Below, piece after piece: positions 12,528-24,305 of a DNA stretch of 64,000 bases (the first letter of the stretch is position 1; each line of letters starts with the position of its first letter). The DNA comes from Rhinopithecus roxellana (Eukaryota > Chordata > Mammalia > Primates > Cercopithecidae), in NCBI RefSeq assembly GCF_007565055.1, contig NC_044565.1, positions 38,587,711 through 38,651,710 on the forward strand, written 5' to 3'. The translations under genes were made by a program, and so were the position numbers. The notes under the pieces are model-generated. The model saw only the letters and a list, made by a program, of their open reading frames with translations, was not told the origin of the DNA and did not search any database.

Positions 12528-13089
12528 GTAAAAACAAGAAACTAAAACCTATGGATATAATTTACAAATGTAATGGTTCTGGATTTAATTGGGTAATCTA
12601 AAACACCAGGAAGAGAAAAAAGTTTGTTTTCTAAATATAACTGTTGTGGCTTCATATTTTTTAAAAAACCCTACAATGTCAATTGTCTGGATGAACAGAT
12701 GTTATTCTATTACAGTAGATAAAAATGAAACACAGTGTTTTATAGTATCCATTCTTGATTATCTACACTAATAATAAGGAAATGGATTGTAAATAATCCA
12801 AAAGAAATACTTGTTCTTAATCCTAGATTAAATTTATAAGGGAAAGATATCCTAAATCAAGAGATTAAAAAAATATATTTTAAGCTTAGTCCAAGTGAGA
12901 TGTTACAAGTTGCTTTGCCGTTGCTTTGAGATAACAGTAAAGTCTAGAAATCATTGAGACGTGTAAGTGGTATAAAGGAGTGGAAAACTATAATCCTGCA
13001 AGAATAAAATTTAGAAATCTAGTTTTCTTTCCTTTATATTTTTCTATATCCTCTAGAAAGGAACATTATAAAAATAGCTACTCCTTATC
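12528..13089. other. Intron, nothing recognised
   Basis: AT-rich, a 60-codon chance frame at 12589..12771. Confidence 0.5.
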
Positions 13090-13260
13090 AAGCTAGATGC
13101 TTTACATACATTATTTCCAATCTTCAATAACGTGTGAAGTAGATATTAATACCACCATTTATACATGACTACATAGAAGCTGTGAAATATTAAATGATTT
13201 ATCTAAGGTTGCATAGCCAGTAAGTGGCAGAACCACCTCTAAAATTTCAACTGTAAAGTT
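13090..13260 (-). mobile_element. MIR SINE
   Basis: 'tagatgctttacatacatta', 'gtgtgaagtagatattaat' and 'ggttgcatagccagtaagtgg' read as reverse MIR. Confidence 0.7.
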
Positions 13261-13620
13261 TCTGGTCCAAAGAAGAAAGGTCGTACAAAACAGAGAAATC
13301 GGAAACAAGAGAACCCACAAAACGAAAATAGCATTATCTCAATTTGCACAAAGAAGTAGTAAGGTTGCCTTGAGGAAAAATATTAAGAATTCTAGTGACT
13401 GATAAATTCTAGAATTCCATTTTATAATGTCTAACAATAGTCAAATAACCCTTCAAATAACTTCTAGACTGTATATAAGTAAGAATTAAAGACTACCTTC
13501 ACTAATCTAATGCATATATTCTTCACAGGCTTACCACTACAGAACACTGATTAAAAACTTCTCTATGATTCTACAATTTCAAATGATCTCTTTTCATCTT
13601 TCTTATTAAGATAGCCAGTT
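13261..13620. other. Intron, nothing recognised
   Basis: Spacer between two MIRs of opposite orientation. Confidence 0.5.
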
Positions 13621-13865
13621 ATTACAGTAGGGGTTAAGGGCAAAGGCCCTGGAGAAAGACAAGACTGGATAAAATCCCAACCTGTTAGCTATATAACTGG
13701 GGGCAACTTACTTAACTCTCTAAACCTCACTTTCTTTACCTGTAAAATAGGGTTATATTTGACTCATACCAGAGTTCTTATACTGAGCAAATGAGAAAAT
13801 GTGTATAAAGCATTCTATTATACATAGTACCTGGTACATAGTAAGGGTCCAATAAATTTGTTACA
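13621..13865 (+). mobile_element. MIR SINE, nearly full length
   Basis: Follows the MIR consensus over about 240 bp, from 'ggggttaagggcaaaggccc' through 'aacttacttaactctctaaa' to 'cctggtacatagtaagggtc'. Confidence 0.8.
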
Positions 13866-14619
13866 GTGATATGTATTTGGAGAACTTCTGTTTTATTGAG
13901 ATATTTTATATTAAATGTAACTTCACTCTTTGTTACTAATGCTACTGTTGAACATTATGGTTAAAGTCTCCACATTTCTTTATTAACTGTGGGGTTGTAA
14001 CACAATGTACAAAGAAAAGAAAGATATTAAAATTCCATGCAAAGAGCATACGTTTTTAGTGTCAGGACAATGTACCAACAGAATTTCTAACAAAACCCAG
14101 ATTTTATAAGACAAAGAGAAGAACTTTAGCTCTTTGAAATTCACTAATTCTTTTGTATGAAATGTGAAAGTACATTAAATGTAAGGGAAAGTATAACATT
14201 TTAATGTGTACATGATGATCTGCAAAAGTCAATTTCATCATTCACCACTGAGGGGAGCTATAACCTAGGAGAGGTTTATATAGAATGCCAAGGTTATTTT
14301 AAAACTTTCCCATATCTTACAATATTCATTTCATCAGCTCTCTTATTAAAATATGTTTTAAATAAATTTGACAAGCATACCCCAATTCTCTTTTGGAGAC
14401 CTTAGAAATAATAAGGTGGCTCATTATAACTGTGTAATCATAAAGACGGGGGATCCTTATCCCTCTTCCTTTTTTCTCCATAGCATTTATGTAACCTACT
14501 ATACGTTTAGCATACATTATGTATTTATTTTATCTAACATACTAAATCATATATTAATTTTTATCCTCTCACACACACACGAGTGTAAACTACATGGCAA
14601 AGAGATTTGTTGACTTATC
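13866..14619. other. Intron, nothing recognised
   Basis: Overlapping opposite frames at 14326..14613 carry no recognisable domain. Confidence 0.5.
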
Positions 14620-14860
14620 TGATTTGTTTTGTTTTGTTTCATTTGAGATAGGGTTTCACTTAGTCATCCAGGCTGGAGTGCAGTGTCACAATCACAGCTC
14701 ACCGCATCCTTGACCTCCTGGGCTCAAGCAATCCTCCCACTTCAGTCTCCTGAATAGTCAGGACCACAAGCATATGCCACCATGCCCAGCTAATTTTTTT
14801 TTATTTTTTATTTTTTGTAGACTGAGTCTCCTTTGTGTTGCCCACGCTGGTCTTGAATCA
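14620..14860 (-). mobile_element. Old Alu, truncated
   Basis: Tail 'ttgttttgttttgtttcat' at left; stops in the middle of the left arm at 'cccacgctggtcttgaa'. Confidence 0.85.
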
Positions 14861-14864
14861 TCTG

Positions 14865-14955
14865 TTTTACACACTATTTCCAATGCCTAGAAAAGTACCT
14901 AGCACATAATATATGCTCACTGAATACTTAACTGCTGAATGAATGAATACTGAAT
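14865..14955 (+). mobile_element. L2 LINE 3' terminus
   Basis: 'atgcctagaaaagtacctagcac' and 'tgctcactgaatacttaactgctgaatgaatgaat' (in parts) are the L2 tail with its TGAA repeats. Confidence 0.65.
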
Positions 14956-15077
14956 CATCTATTTAAAAGGTTAAAAATCTCTCATTAGATTATGTCAAGT
15001 AAAGCAAACTGCTAACACTTGAAAAATGCAATGTCTACTTATATCAAATTTTGGTTTAAAGAAAATGTCTAAGAACT

Positions 15078-15378
15078 TTTTTTTTTTTTTTTTTTTTGAG
15101 ACAGTCTTGCTCTGTTGCTCAGGCTGGAGTGCAGTGGCACAATCTTGGCTCACTGCAACCTCTGCCGCCCAGGTTTAAGTGACTCTCCGGCCTCAGCCTC
15201 CTGAGTAGCTGAGATTACAGTCATGCGCCACCACACTTGGCTAATTTTTGTATTTTTAGTAAAGACGCAGTTTCACCATGTTGGCCAGGATGGTCTCCAA
15301 CTCCTGACCTCAAGTGATCCACCTGCCTTGGCCTCCCAAAGTGCTGGGATTACAGGTGAGAGAGACCATGTTCAGCCT
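15078..15378 (-). mobile_element. Alu (AluS type)
   Basis: Full dimer ending agagaccatgttcagcc with an 18-base T-tail at left. Confidence 0.92.
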
Positions 15379-15574
15379 AAGAATATTTATTTAATCCCAT
15401 AGATGGTAATACAGAAAAATCTCATGAGATTGGCTTATTTAAGCCCAATAAAGTTGATCAGAAGAGCTTCTACTGTAACAGCATATGGATCCTTCACAAG
15501 CTGTTTTACTGCCTCTAGGGTCTACTTTTCAAATTTTCTTCAGTATAGTTGATGGATGTTACTCATATTCTTCT

Positions 15575-15861
15575 GTTTTTTTTTTTTTTTTTTTTTGAGA
15601 TGCAGTCTTGCTCTATCACCCAGACTAGAGTACAGTGGCACGATCTCGGCTCACTGCAACTTCCATCTCCCTGGTTCAAGCAATTCCCCTGCCTCAGCCT
15701 CCCAAGTAGCTGGGATTACAGGCGCACGCCACCAAGCCCAACTAATTGTTTCGTATTTTTAGTAAAGACGGGGTTTCACCATGTTGGCCAGACTGGGCTC
15801 AAACTCCTGACCTCATGCAATCTCCCTGCCTTGGCCTCCCAAAGTGCTGGGATTACAGGTA
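15575..15861 (-). mobile_element. Alu, lacking its first about 25 bases
   Basis: T-tail at left; stops at 'gggattacag'. A short duplication tattcttct is seen on both sides, so the truncation dates from insertion. Confidence 0.9.
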
Positions 15862-16739
15862 TTCTTCTCTTAAAAAGAGTAATTCTTACAGGATTTATAA
15901 CAGTTCACAGAGTTTAACTATACCATTCATTCACTCACTTCTTCAACAAATATTTATTGAGAAGCTACTACCCCAAAGGTAGTATGGTTTTTTTTAAAAA
16001 AAAAATTGTGGTAGATAGAGAGATAAATGAAATAAAACTTTTCCCTTGTTAAATCTACTTATGCAAGCAGGGGTCCTGTACACATCTCAGAAAACTGGCC
16101 TAGATTTTCCAGAGCAGTTAAAAAGAGTTAATACACCTAGAGAGAGAAAAAAAATTATTCTCAAATCTCACTATACAGAAGTTGATATTGGCAGAAAGAA
16201 ACTAATGTCCTCCTGAAAACTAAAGAGGGAGAACTACCCTATTCTCGTCTATCTTCCAGGTGAGAATACAGCACTTCCTTTGTTTTGTTTGTTTTGTTTT
16301 AGGTTTAATTACATAAATGTATCCTTTTGGTATAGTTCATAATTTATGATAGTTGCCCTAATTTAGAGTATATAAATTAGTGTATTCTCTTGAGTTAATG
16401 TATTTCAAATGCTTTGGTCATAACATGTGCATCTGTGCTCTTTCCCATGCATTAAGAAGATAGCAATTTCACAATCCCTCTGAAGTCTCATAACTTTATA
16501 ATATGAAAGTAAATCTATAATGCAACCGATCTCACTACCAAACTTCTCAGCTCTTTAGTTCTAAACATGACCCAGTTACTGCTGGGGAATAAACAAACAA
16601 TTCCTTTTGTCACTGAGATACATAACAAAGTCAGGCATCAGAAGGAAGAACATGACACAAAGCATGTGATAAGCCTGTTACAGATATGTTTTAGAACTTT
16701 AACAATTATGATGATGAATAGTCATGATAATGATGGCAA
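15862..16739. other. Intron, nothing firm
   Basis: A short L2-tail-like piece at 15925..15975 ('cttcaacaaatatttattga'); otherwise unassigned. Confidence 0.5.
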
Positions 16740-16885
16740 TGGTAAAAGCTAATATTCACTTAAAATTATTTAATCTTTAAGCAACCCTACAATTTTATGA
16801 GTGAGAATTTAAGAAATTTCCCAATGATCACAGAGCTTGTAAGTAGAAGAGACAGGACTTGAAATTAGGTCTATCTGACTCCTGT
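16740..16885 (-). mobile_element. MIR SINE
   Basis: 'atttaatctttaagcaaccc', 'caatgatcacagagcttgta' and 'ggacttgaaattaggtctat' match reverse MIR. Confidence 0.7.
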
Positions 16886-17211
16886 CATTTATATTATTTT
16901 CAATAGATTTTTGTGAATCTAATAAATTAATTAATGTTTGGAGAGAAGGAATGTTAACATATTTTCCATTTCATCTTATGTCCACTCCTTTATCTGACAG
17001 ATTTTCCAAGAATTCCAAGCCTATGTTATTAATCATCACTGTATTTGGATGGCCTGTCTTCTTTAATTCCCAGTAAGTAAACACTCATTGAATACCTACT
17101 ATATGCCTTCTAGTCACTTGGGATTCCACAATATGTAAATTAACTTAAGATGATTATTAAGGTACCAATCTAGGATCTCTCAACCCAAATAAAGAGTTAA
17201 AACACATACTT
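16886..17211. other. Intron, nothing firm
   Basis: A faint L2-like piece near 17075-17120 ('actcattgaatacctactat'). Confidence 0.45.
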
Positions 17212-17526
17212 TATTTATTTATTTATTTATTTTTCTTTTTCTGAGATGGAGTTTCACTCCTGTCACCCAGGCTGGAGTGCAATGGCACAATCGCGGCTCA
17301 CTGCAACCTCTGCCTCCCTGGTTCAAGCGATTCTCTTGCCTCAGCCTCCCGAGTAGCTAGGACTACAGGTGCCCGCCACCATGCCCAGCTAATTTCTGTA
17401 TTTTTATTAGAGACAGGGTTTCACCACTTTGGCCAGGCTGGTCGCAAACTCCTGATCTCAGGTGATCTACCCACCTCAGCCTCCCAAAGTGCTGGGGATT
17501 ACAGGTGTGAGCCACCACACCCAGCC
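17212..17526 (-). mobile_element. Alu (AluS type) with TTTA-repeat tail
   Basis: Tail is (ttta)n; ends ccaccacacccagcc. The duplication acatacttt flanks it. It lies 438 bp downstream of exon C in the transcript, in gene-sense orientation. Confidence 0.92.
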
Positions 17527-17574
17527 CACATACTTTGGTTTTAAAGATTTCGAAGGTCATTCAGGGTTTAATCC

Positions 17575-17665
17575 AACACATGTTTAGCTAAGTATCTGCT
17601 ATATGATAAGCACTATGCTAGATGCTGACAGATAAAAAGATGAGTAAGACATGGGCTTGCCCTTA
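17575..17665 (-). mobile_element. L2/MIR-like fragment
   Basis: 'gtatctgctatatgataagc' and 'actatgctagatgctgacag' resemble the reverse L2 terminus. Confidence 0.5.
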
Positions 17666-17679
17666 AACCCCAAACAGAA

Positions 17680-17690
17680 TACATACACAC

Positions 17691-17730
<40 letters not shown>

Positions 17731-17752
17731 ACACACACACACACACACATAT
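17680..17752. repeat. (CA)n microsatellite; (UG)n in the EHBP1 transcript
   Basis: CA runs at 17699..17724 and 17726..17748, broken by single T's. It ends 211 nt from the exon C donor; on the gene strand it reads (TG)n. Confidence 0.97.
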
Positions 17753-17963
17753 AATTTGGTATTAAAGACTTACAGTGTTAATAAAAGCATTTCTTACAAA
17801 TAATTTTGTTACTGGTTATCATTTCATTAAAAAAGTTCTAAAAGTTAGAAATCATTATTTTCTTAAGGTAACATTTTTCCTACCACCAAAATGCCAATGT
17901 ACCTTAATAATGCATATATAAAGTTGAAAATGTGAAAGGCGAAGGAATTTGCCATTAGCTTAC

Positions 17964-18017
17964 ATTTTCTATGACGAATGTCCACTCTTTGTCTTCAAAT
18001 TCTTCCGCGTGAGGATC
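17964..18017 (-). CDS. EHBP1: EHBP1 coding exon C (NT-C2 domain, about residues 87-104)
   Basis: A small 54-bp exon, 18 codons in phase 0/0, encoding DPHAEEFEDKEWTFVIEN. The acid-rich turn followed by a WTFVIE strand is typical of the EHBP1 NT-C2 domain. The acceptor is ttttgttacag and the donor GTAAGC. The exon is short and symmetric, so it could be skipped in frame; I cannot see whether it is. In the transcript a (UG)n tract begins 211 nt downstream of the donor. A minus-strand L1 3' end lies about 150 nt upstream of the acceptor. The following exon, expected to begin with Glu-Ser, is not found in the 17.9 kb to the left edge. Confidence 0.94.
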
Positions 18018-18164
18018 CTGTAACAAAAGCAAAATATGAAACTGAATTGAAATACATGTCTTTAGTCCAATAAATTCAATTAAGAAAATACATATAGCCT
18101 TGTTTTTAGCTTTTACTAGCTTTTAAAAATGGAGAGGCAGAATAGTCTACTCTTTTCTTTTGCA

Positions 18165-21100
18165 TTATTTTTATTATAATTTTTCTAACTTATATTTTAG
18201 GTTTGGGGTATATGTGCAGGTTTGTTACATAGGTAATCTCAAGGCACAGGAGTTTGCTGTACAGATTATTTTCTCACCCAGGTATGAATCCTAGTACCTA
18301 ACAGTTACTTTTCCTGCTTCTATCCCTCCTCCCACCCTTCACCCTTCAACTTCCAATAGGCCACAGTGTCTGTTGTTCCCTTGTGTTCATGAGTTTTCAT
18401 CACTTAGCTCCCACTTATAAATGAGAATATGCAGTATTTGGTTTCCTGTCCCTGCATTAGTTTGTTAAGGATAATAGCCTCCAGCTCCATCCATGTTCCA
18501 GCAAAAAGTATGACCTCATTCCTTTTTATGGCTGCATAATATTCCATGGTATACATATACAATAGTTTCTTTATTCAGTCTGTCACTGATAGGCATTTAG
18601 GTTTATTCCATGTCTTTGCTACTGTGAATAGTGCTGCAATAAATTTATGCATGCATGTTTCTTTATGGCAGACTGATTTATAGTCCTCTGGGTATATACC
18701 CAGTAATGGGATTGCTGGGTCAAATGGTCCTTCTGCCATTAGCTATTTGAGGAATTGCCATACTGCTTTTCACAAAGGCTGAACTAATTTACATTCCTAC
18801 CAACAGAGTATAAGTGCTCCCTTTCTCCACAACCTCGCCAGCATGTTATTTTTTGACTTTTTAATAATAGCCACTCTGACTGGTGTGAGATGCTATCTTG
18901 TGATTTTGATTTGCATTTCTCTAATGATCACTGATGTTGAACTTTTTTTTCATATGCTTGTTGGCTACATGTATGTCTTTTGAAATGTGTCTGTTCATGT
19001 CATTTGCCCACTTTTTAATGGGTTTTTTTTTTTTCTTGTAAATTTAACTTCCATATAGATACTGGATGTTAGACCTTTGTCAGATGCATAGTTTGCAAAT
19101 ATTTTCTCCCATTCTGTAGGCTGTCTGTTTACTCTGTTGATAGTTTCTTTTGCTGTGCAGAAGCTCTTGTTAAATTAGATCTCATCTGTCAACTTTTGCT
19201 TTTGTTGTAATTGCTTTTGGTGTCTTTGTCATGAAATCTTTGCCAGCTCCTATGTTCAGGAACGTATTGCCTATGTTGTCCTTCAGGGTTTCTATAGTTT
19301 TGAGCTTTACATTGAAGTCTTCAACTCATCTTGAGTTGATTTTTGTACATGGTGTAAGAAAGGGGTCCAGGCCGGGCGCGGTGGCTCAAGCCTGTAATCC
19401 CAGCACTTTGGGAGGCCGAGACGGGCGGATCACGAGGTCAGGAGATCGAGACCATCCTGGCTAACACGGTGAAACCCCGTCTCTACTAAAAAAAAAAATA
19501 CAAAAAACTAGCCGGGCGAGGTGGCGGGCACCTGTAGTCCCAGCTACTCGGGAGGCTGAGGCAGGAGAATGGCGTAAACCTGGGAGGCGGAGCTTGCAGT
19601 GAGCTGAGATCCGGCCACTGCACTCCAGCCCAGGAGACAGAGCGAGACTCCGTCTCAAAAAAAAAAAAAAAAAAAAAAAAAAGAAAGGGGTCCAGCTTCA
19701 GTCTTCTGCATATGGCTAGCCAGTTATTCCAGCACCATTTATTGAACAGGCAGTCTTTTCCTCATTGCTTGTTTTTGTCAGCTTTGTCAAAGATCAGATA
19801 GTTGCAGGTGTGTGGCCTTGTTTCTGGGCTCTCTATTCTGTTCCATTAGTCTACATGCCTGATTTTTACCAGTACCATGCTGTTTTGGTTATTATAGCCT
19901 TCAGTATAGTTTGGAGTCAGGTAGCATAATGTTTCCAGCTTTATTCTTTTGGCTTAGGATTGCCTTGGTTATTCAGGCTTTTTGGTTTCATATGAATTCT
20001 AAAAAAGGTTTTTCTAGTTCTGTGAAGAATGCCATTGGTAGTTTGATAGGAGTAGCACTGGATCTGTAAATTGCTTTGGGCAGTATGGCATTTTAATATT
20101 TGTTTTTCCTATCCAGTATCATCTCTGATTTCTTTGAGCAGTGTTTTTTAGTTTTCATTATAGAGATCTTTCACCTCCCTGGTTAGCTGTATTCCTAGGT
20201 ATTTTATTATTTTTGTAGCAATTGTAAATGGGATTGTGTTCCTCATTTGGCTCTCATCTTGGCTTTCATTGGTGTATAGGAATGTTAGTGATTTTTATAC
20301 ATTGATTTTGTATCCTAAAACTTCACTGAAGTTATTTATCAGCTGCAGGAGGTTTTGGGCTGAGACTATGGGGTTTTTTAGATTAGGATCATGTCATCTA
20401 CAACGAGGGATAAACTGACTTCTTCTCTTACTATTTGGATGCCCTTTATTTCTTTCTCTTGCCTGATTGCTCTGGCCAGGACTTCCAATACTATGTTAAA
20501 CAGGAGTGGTAGAAAGGGCATCCTTGTCTTGTGCCGGTTTTCAAAGGGAATGCTTCCAGCTCTTGCCCATTCAGTATGATGTTGGCTGTGGGTTTGTCAT
20601 CGATGGCTATCATTTTGATATATGTTCCTTCAATACCTAGTTTTGAGAGTATTTAACACAAAGGGATGTTGAATTTTATCAAAAGTCTTTTCTGCATCTA
20701 TTGAGATAATCATGTGGTTTTTATCTTTAGTTCTATTTATGTAATGAATCACATTTATTGACTTGCATATGTTGAATCAACTTTGCATCCCGAGGACTAA
20801 GCCGACTTGATCGACTTGATCATGGTAGATTAGCTTTTTGATGTGCTGCTGAAATCAGTTTGCCAGTATTTTATTGAGGATTTTTGCATTGATGTTAATC
20901 AAGGATATTGGCCTGAAGTTTTCTTTTGTTATATCTCTGCCAGGTTTTGCTGTGTCTCTGCCAGGTTTTGTTATTAGGATGATGCTGACCTCATAGAATG
21001 AGTTGGGAAGGAGTTTCTCCTCCTCAATTTTTTAGAACAGTTTTGGTAGGAATACTACCAGCTATTCTTTGTATATCTGGTAGAATTCAGCGTGAATTCA

Positions 21101-21812
21101 TCTGGTCCTGGGCTTTTTTTGGTTGGTAAGCTATTTATTACTGATTCAATTTTGAAGTTTGTTATTGGTCTGTTCAGGGAATCAATTTCTTCCTGGTTCA
21201 CTCTTGGAAGGGTATATGTGTACAGGAATTTATCCGTCTCTTCTAAGTTTTCTAGTTTGTGTGCAAAAAGGTGTTCATAATAGTTTCTCATGGTTATTTT
21301 CATTTCTCTGAGGTCAGTGGTAACAGCCTCTTCATCATTTCTAATTGTGTTCATTTGGCTCTTCTCTCTTTTCTTATTAGTCTAGCCAGCAGCCTATAGA
21401 TCTTTATTTTTTTAAAACACCAACTCCTGAATTTGTTGATCTTTTGAATGGGTTTTCATTTTCTATTTCCTTCAGTTCGGCTCTGATTTTGGTTACTGCT
21501 TGTCTTCTGCCAGCTTTGAAGTTGATTTGTCCTTGCTTCTCTAATTCTTTCAGTTGTGATGTTAAGTTGTTAATTTGAGATTTTTCTAACTCTTTGATAT
21601 AGGTATTTAGTGCTTCAAATTTCCCTCTTAACATCGCCTTAGCTGTGTCCCAGTGATTCTGGTCTGTTGTATTATTGTTCTCATTAGTTTCAAGTAACTT
21701 CGTGATACCTGCCTTACTTTCATTATTTACCCCAAAGTCATTCCAGAGCATGATGTTTAATTTCCATGTAAATGCATGGTTTTGAGTGATTTTCTTAGTC
21801 TTGACGTTGTTG
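18165..21812 (-). mobile_element. 5'-truncated L1 (primate L1P type), minus strand
   Basis: The L1 3' end lies at the left ('ttggggtatatgtgcaggtt' is the reverse of the 3' UTR) and ORF2 reads leftwards to about 21812. Minus-strand frames at 21404..21751 and 21055..21354 carry ORF2 linker and early reverse transcriptase sequence (AELKEIEN, SPGPDEFT). The 5' UTR, ORF1 and endonuclease are absent. A young AluY splits it at 19371..19680. It has the same orientation as EHBP1 and lies just upstream of exon C in the transcript, so its 3'-end signals face along the gene. Confidence 0.92.
19371..19680 (+). mobile_element. Young AluY (cercopithecid AluYR type) inside L1
   Basis: Full-length, begins gccgggcgcggtggctcaag, with 'gatccggccactgcactcca' in the right arm, and ends in about 26 A. 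The perfect 15-bp duplication aagaaaggggtccag is at 19356..19370 and 19681..19695. Low divergence and the long pure A-tail mark it as recent. Confidence 0.95.
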
Positions 21813-22117
21813 GTTTTTTTTTTGTTTGTTTGTTTGTTTGTTTGTTTGTTTTTTTGACAGAGTCTTCTTCTGCTATCCAGGCTGGATTGCAGGGGTGTGA
21901 TCTTGGCTCACCGCAACCTCCACCTTCTGGGCTCAAGCAATCCTCCCACCTCAGCCTCCTGAGTAGCTGGGACTATAGGCACACACCACTGTGCCCAGCT
22001 AATTTTTTGTATTTTCAAAAGAGACAGGGTTTTGCCATGTTGCCCAGGCTGGTCTTGAACTCCTGCCTCAACCTCCACAGTGTTGGAATTACAGGTGTGA
22101 GCCACTGCACCTGGTCC
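21813..22117 (-). mobile_element. Alu with TTTG-repeat tail, at the L1 end
   Basis: Tail (tttg)n from 21820; dimer ends agccactgcacctggtcc. Directly abuts the L1 on its left and a second Alu piece on its right. Confidence 0.88.
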
Positions 22118-22273
22118 ATTTTTTGTATTTTTTGTAGAGATGGGGTTTCACCATGTTGCCAGGCTTATCTTAAACTCCTTGGCTCAAGCGATCCACCCAC
22201 CTTAGCCTCCCGATCCTCCCACCTCAGCCTCCCAAAGTGTTGGGATTGCAGGAATGACCCACAGTGCCTGGCC
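22118..22273 (-). mobile_element. Partial Alu in tandem with the preceding one
   Basis: A left-arm piece from 'attttttgtattttttgtag' to 'cacagtgcctggcc' with a short internal repeat of 'cctcccgatcctcccacctc'. A 209-codon frame across the pair is pure Alu and not a gene. Confidence 0.85.
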
Positions 22274-22744
22274 ACACCCTACTCTTATAATATTTCCATA
22301 ATTTATTTAAATTATAATAATTATTTAATATTAAGAAATCCTCTATTTTTGTTGATGCATATCATTATCTTTCATCACTGCACCTACCTAATCAGAGACA
22401 CATAAACCAGTAAATGGACTATTAAGAAGCAGTTTATTAAGATATTAAATGCTAATATAAAGCTCTGCCTTCATTTTTATGCCTGTATATATCTTAAAAG
22501 TTACCATTAGAGGCAAAGTTGTCTTCAGTGCAGAGGTTAAATAAACAGCTGGAATTTCAAAACACTAAAAGAGACTTGATAATCTAGACAAAATGGCAAA
22601 TCAGCAGGGCTACTGATACCCTTCCTCTTACCTCTCCCTCATTAACCTCAGAAATGCCTTAGAAACCTGAGAAAGGGTAATGGATCCTACAACCAAATGC
22701 AACTTTTGTTGTTGTTGTTGTTCTTCAACTGAAGCACACTTTTG
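22274..22744. other. Intron, nothing recognised
   Basis: AT-rich; a (ttg)n run at about 22707..22721. Confidence 0.5.
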
Positions 22745-22870
22745 CAAGCATTTATTTGAGAAACATTTATTGGGGACTTAGTATATAAGGGACTGTAGAA
22801 ATGTTACATGGATTCAAAGACAGTTGTCCTTGCCTTCAAAGACAAACACAATAGTTCTAAATTCAAATAA
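22745..22870 (-). mobile_element. L2-like fragment
   Basis: 'gagaaacatttattggggac' and 'ccttgccttcaaagacaaac' resemble the L2 3' end in reverse. Confidence 0.45.
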
Positions 22871-23379
22871 ACGTATGATGAATGAAATAAATGATTTTAC
22901 CAGAGATTAGAAACGACACACTACTTCTTACAAGAATGAACAAGAGAAACTTCATGAGAGAGAAAACATCTGGGCTGGGTGGGATTACAAAGGATTCCCA
23001 CAGATTTTGGAGTCAGTAAAGGCAAAAGGCAACAAAGTATAAGAAACAGAGAAAAGTAGTGCGGTCACATTACACGCCCATTTAACTTACTCAAGTTCAC
23101 TCCATGTATCAGAGGTGAGGTAGGAATGGAGGTATCAAGAAAATGAGAGAGTATCTCAATAAAGCATGCTTTTGGCTCAACACTGCACTCTAAGATTGAG
23201 CACACATGGATGGGAGATGGGCTCTGATATTTCCCCACTGGGTCTCTCAGGTCCCATGCGTCTCATAGAGAAACATTTATGATTGATTCCACTTTGGTCT
23301 ATTAATGATCTTCTATTTCTATTACCATAGTTGAGTTCATACCTAGGCTATTTCAAGATGAACGTGACTGGAGCACTCT
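22871..23379. other. Intron, nothing recognised
   Basis: Unassigned sequence between two L2-like pieces; may be older L2. Confidence 0.45.
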
Positions 23380-23540
23380 CTCAGTCTCTTTGATCTCCAT
23401 TAAATCTTGCACACAGATTAATTTTCCCAAACCACAGCTCTGACCGTATCAGTACCAACTCAGATTTCTTTAACAACCCTTACAACTTATGAGATAAATT
23501 CCAAACTCCTTAGTTACTTCATCATGTCTGTTTACTCATT
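23380..23540 (+). mobile_element. L2-like fragment
   Basis: 'gataaattccaaactccttag' preceded by 'ctgaccgtatcagtaccaac' follows the L2 '...aaatccaaactccttacc' segment. Confidence 0.5.
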
Positions 23541-23934
23541 TTCTAGTATAATAGCATGGCAGCTGGTTGAGTTTGAGCTGTATTGAAGCAACTATTTTTA
23601 TGAGTAAATTCACATAGGTAGGATAAAAATCTGCCAAAAGAAGTTTCTTTGATGGTGGTGAACAAGGAAAGGGTAGAAGGAAAAGGGAAGTAGAAAACAG
23701 TACTTAATGTTTGTTTCCTCAGCTGGCTCTGCCTATAAACTGGGTTTATGGAGAAAAAGAATTGTAAATAAAGGTTGAAAGAGCTTTTCCATGATGCACT
23801 TAGGGCACAGAGACCAAGTAATACAGTGTGATGCAATGCAGGGGAGACATCATACCATTCTCCCTGCCTCTCCCTCCCGTCTCATTTTGTATTTTGAGGA
23901 ATGCAGCACAGCTCCAGCACAGTTAGTATCAAAA
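23541..23934. other. Intron, nothing recognised
   Basis: A 97-codon minus-strand frame here has no known domain and no splice context. Confidence 0.5.
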
Positions 23935-24115
23935 TAATAATATATTTACTGAGCACTCACCATGTCCCAGTTCTTGTGCTAAGTGTTTTACTCATTATAG
24001 CAACCTATGAGGTAGGTACTATCTTCATTCCCATTTAACAGAGCAGAAAAACGAAAACTAAGAGATGCAGCTTCCCACAGTGCACAGCTAGTGTTTAAGC
24101 TATGTTGCTGTTTCA
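23935..24115 (-). mobile_element. MIR SINE
   Basis: 'ttactgagcactcaccatgt', 'gtgctaagtgttttactca' and 'caacctatgaggtaggtact' are clear reverse MIR. Confidence 0.78.
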
Positions 24116-24149
24116 GGTCTGTCTGACTTTTACCCACTTTGTTGGTTCA

Positions 24150-24240
24150 GTGTAGGCACTGTGCCCCCAGGATCTAGAAAAGTACCTGGCACACAGCAAG
24201 GTTCTCAAAAATACTGGATTAATGAAGTAATGAATTAATC
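24150..24240 (+). mobile_element. L2/MIR 3' end fragment
   Basis: 'gatctagaaaagtacctggc' followed by 'acacagcaaggttctcaaa' is the common tail of MIR/L2. Confidence 0.5.
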
Positions 24241-24305
24241 TTATAAATTAATATATATAATATAGATTATATAATATATAATACATATATATTATATATC
24301 TTATA
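24240..24305. repeat. AT-rich low-complexity segment
   Basis: Alternating tata blocks such as 'taatatatataatatagatt' and 'acatatatattatatatctt'. Confidence 0.85.

Noticed and set aside
1..17963. Next EHBP1 coding exon after exon C
   Set aside because: Searched by eye for the expected Glu-Ser-Pro-Ser-Gly coding sequence in reverse and did not find it; it is probably left of the window.
21776..22405. 209-codon frame, one of the longest non-L1 frames
   Set aside because: It lies wholly in two tandem reverse Alus and flank; Alu-type residues (WDYRH, VSHC) throughout.
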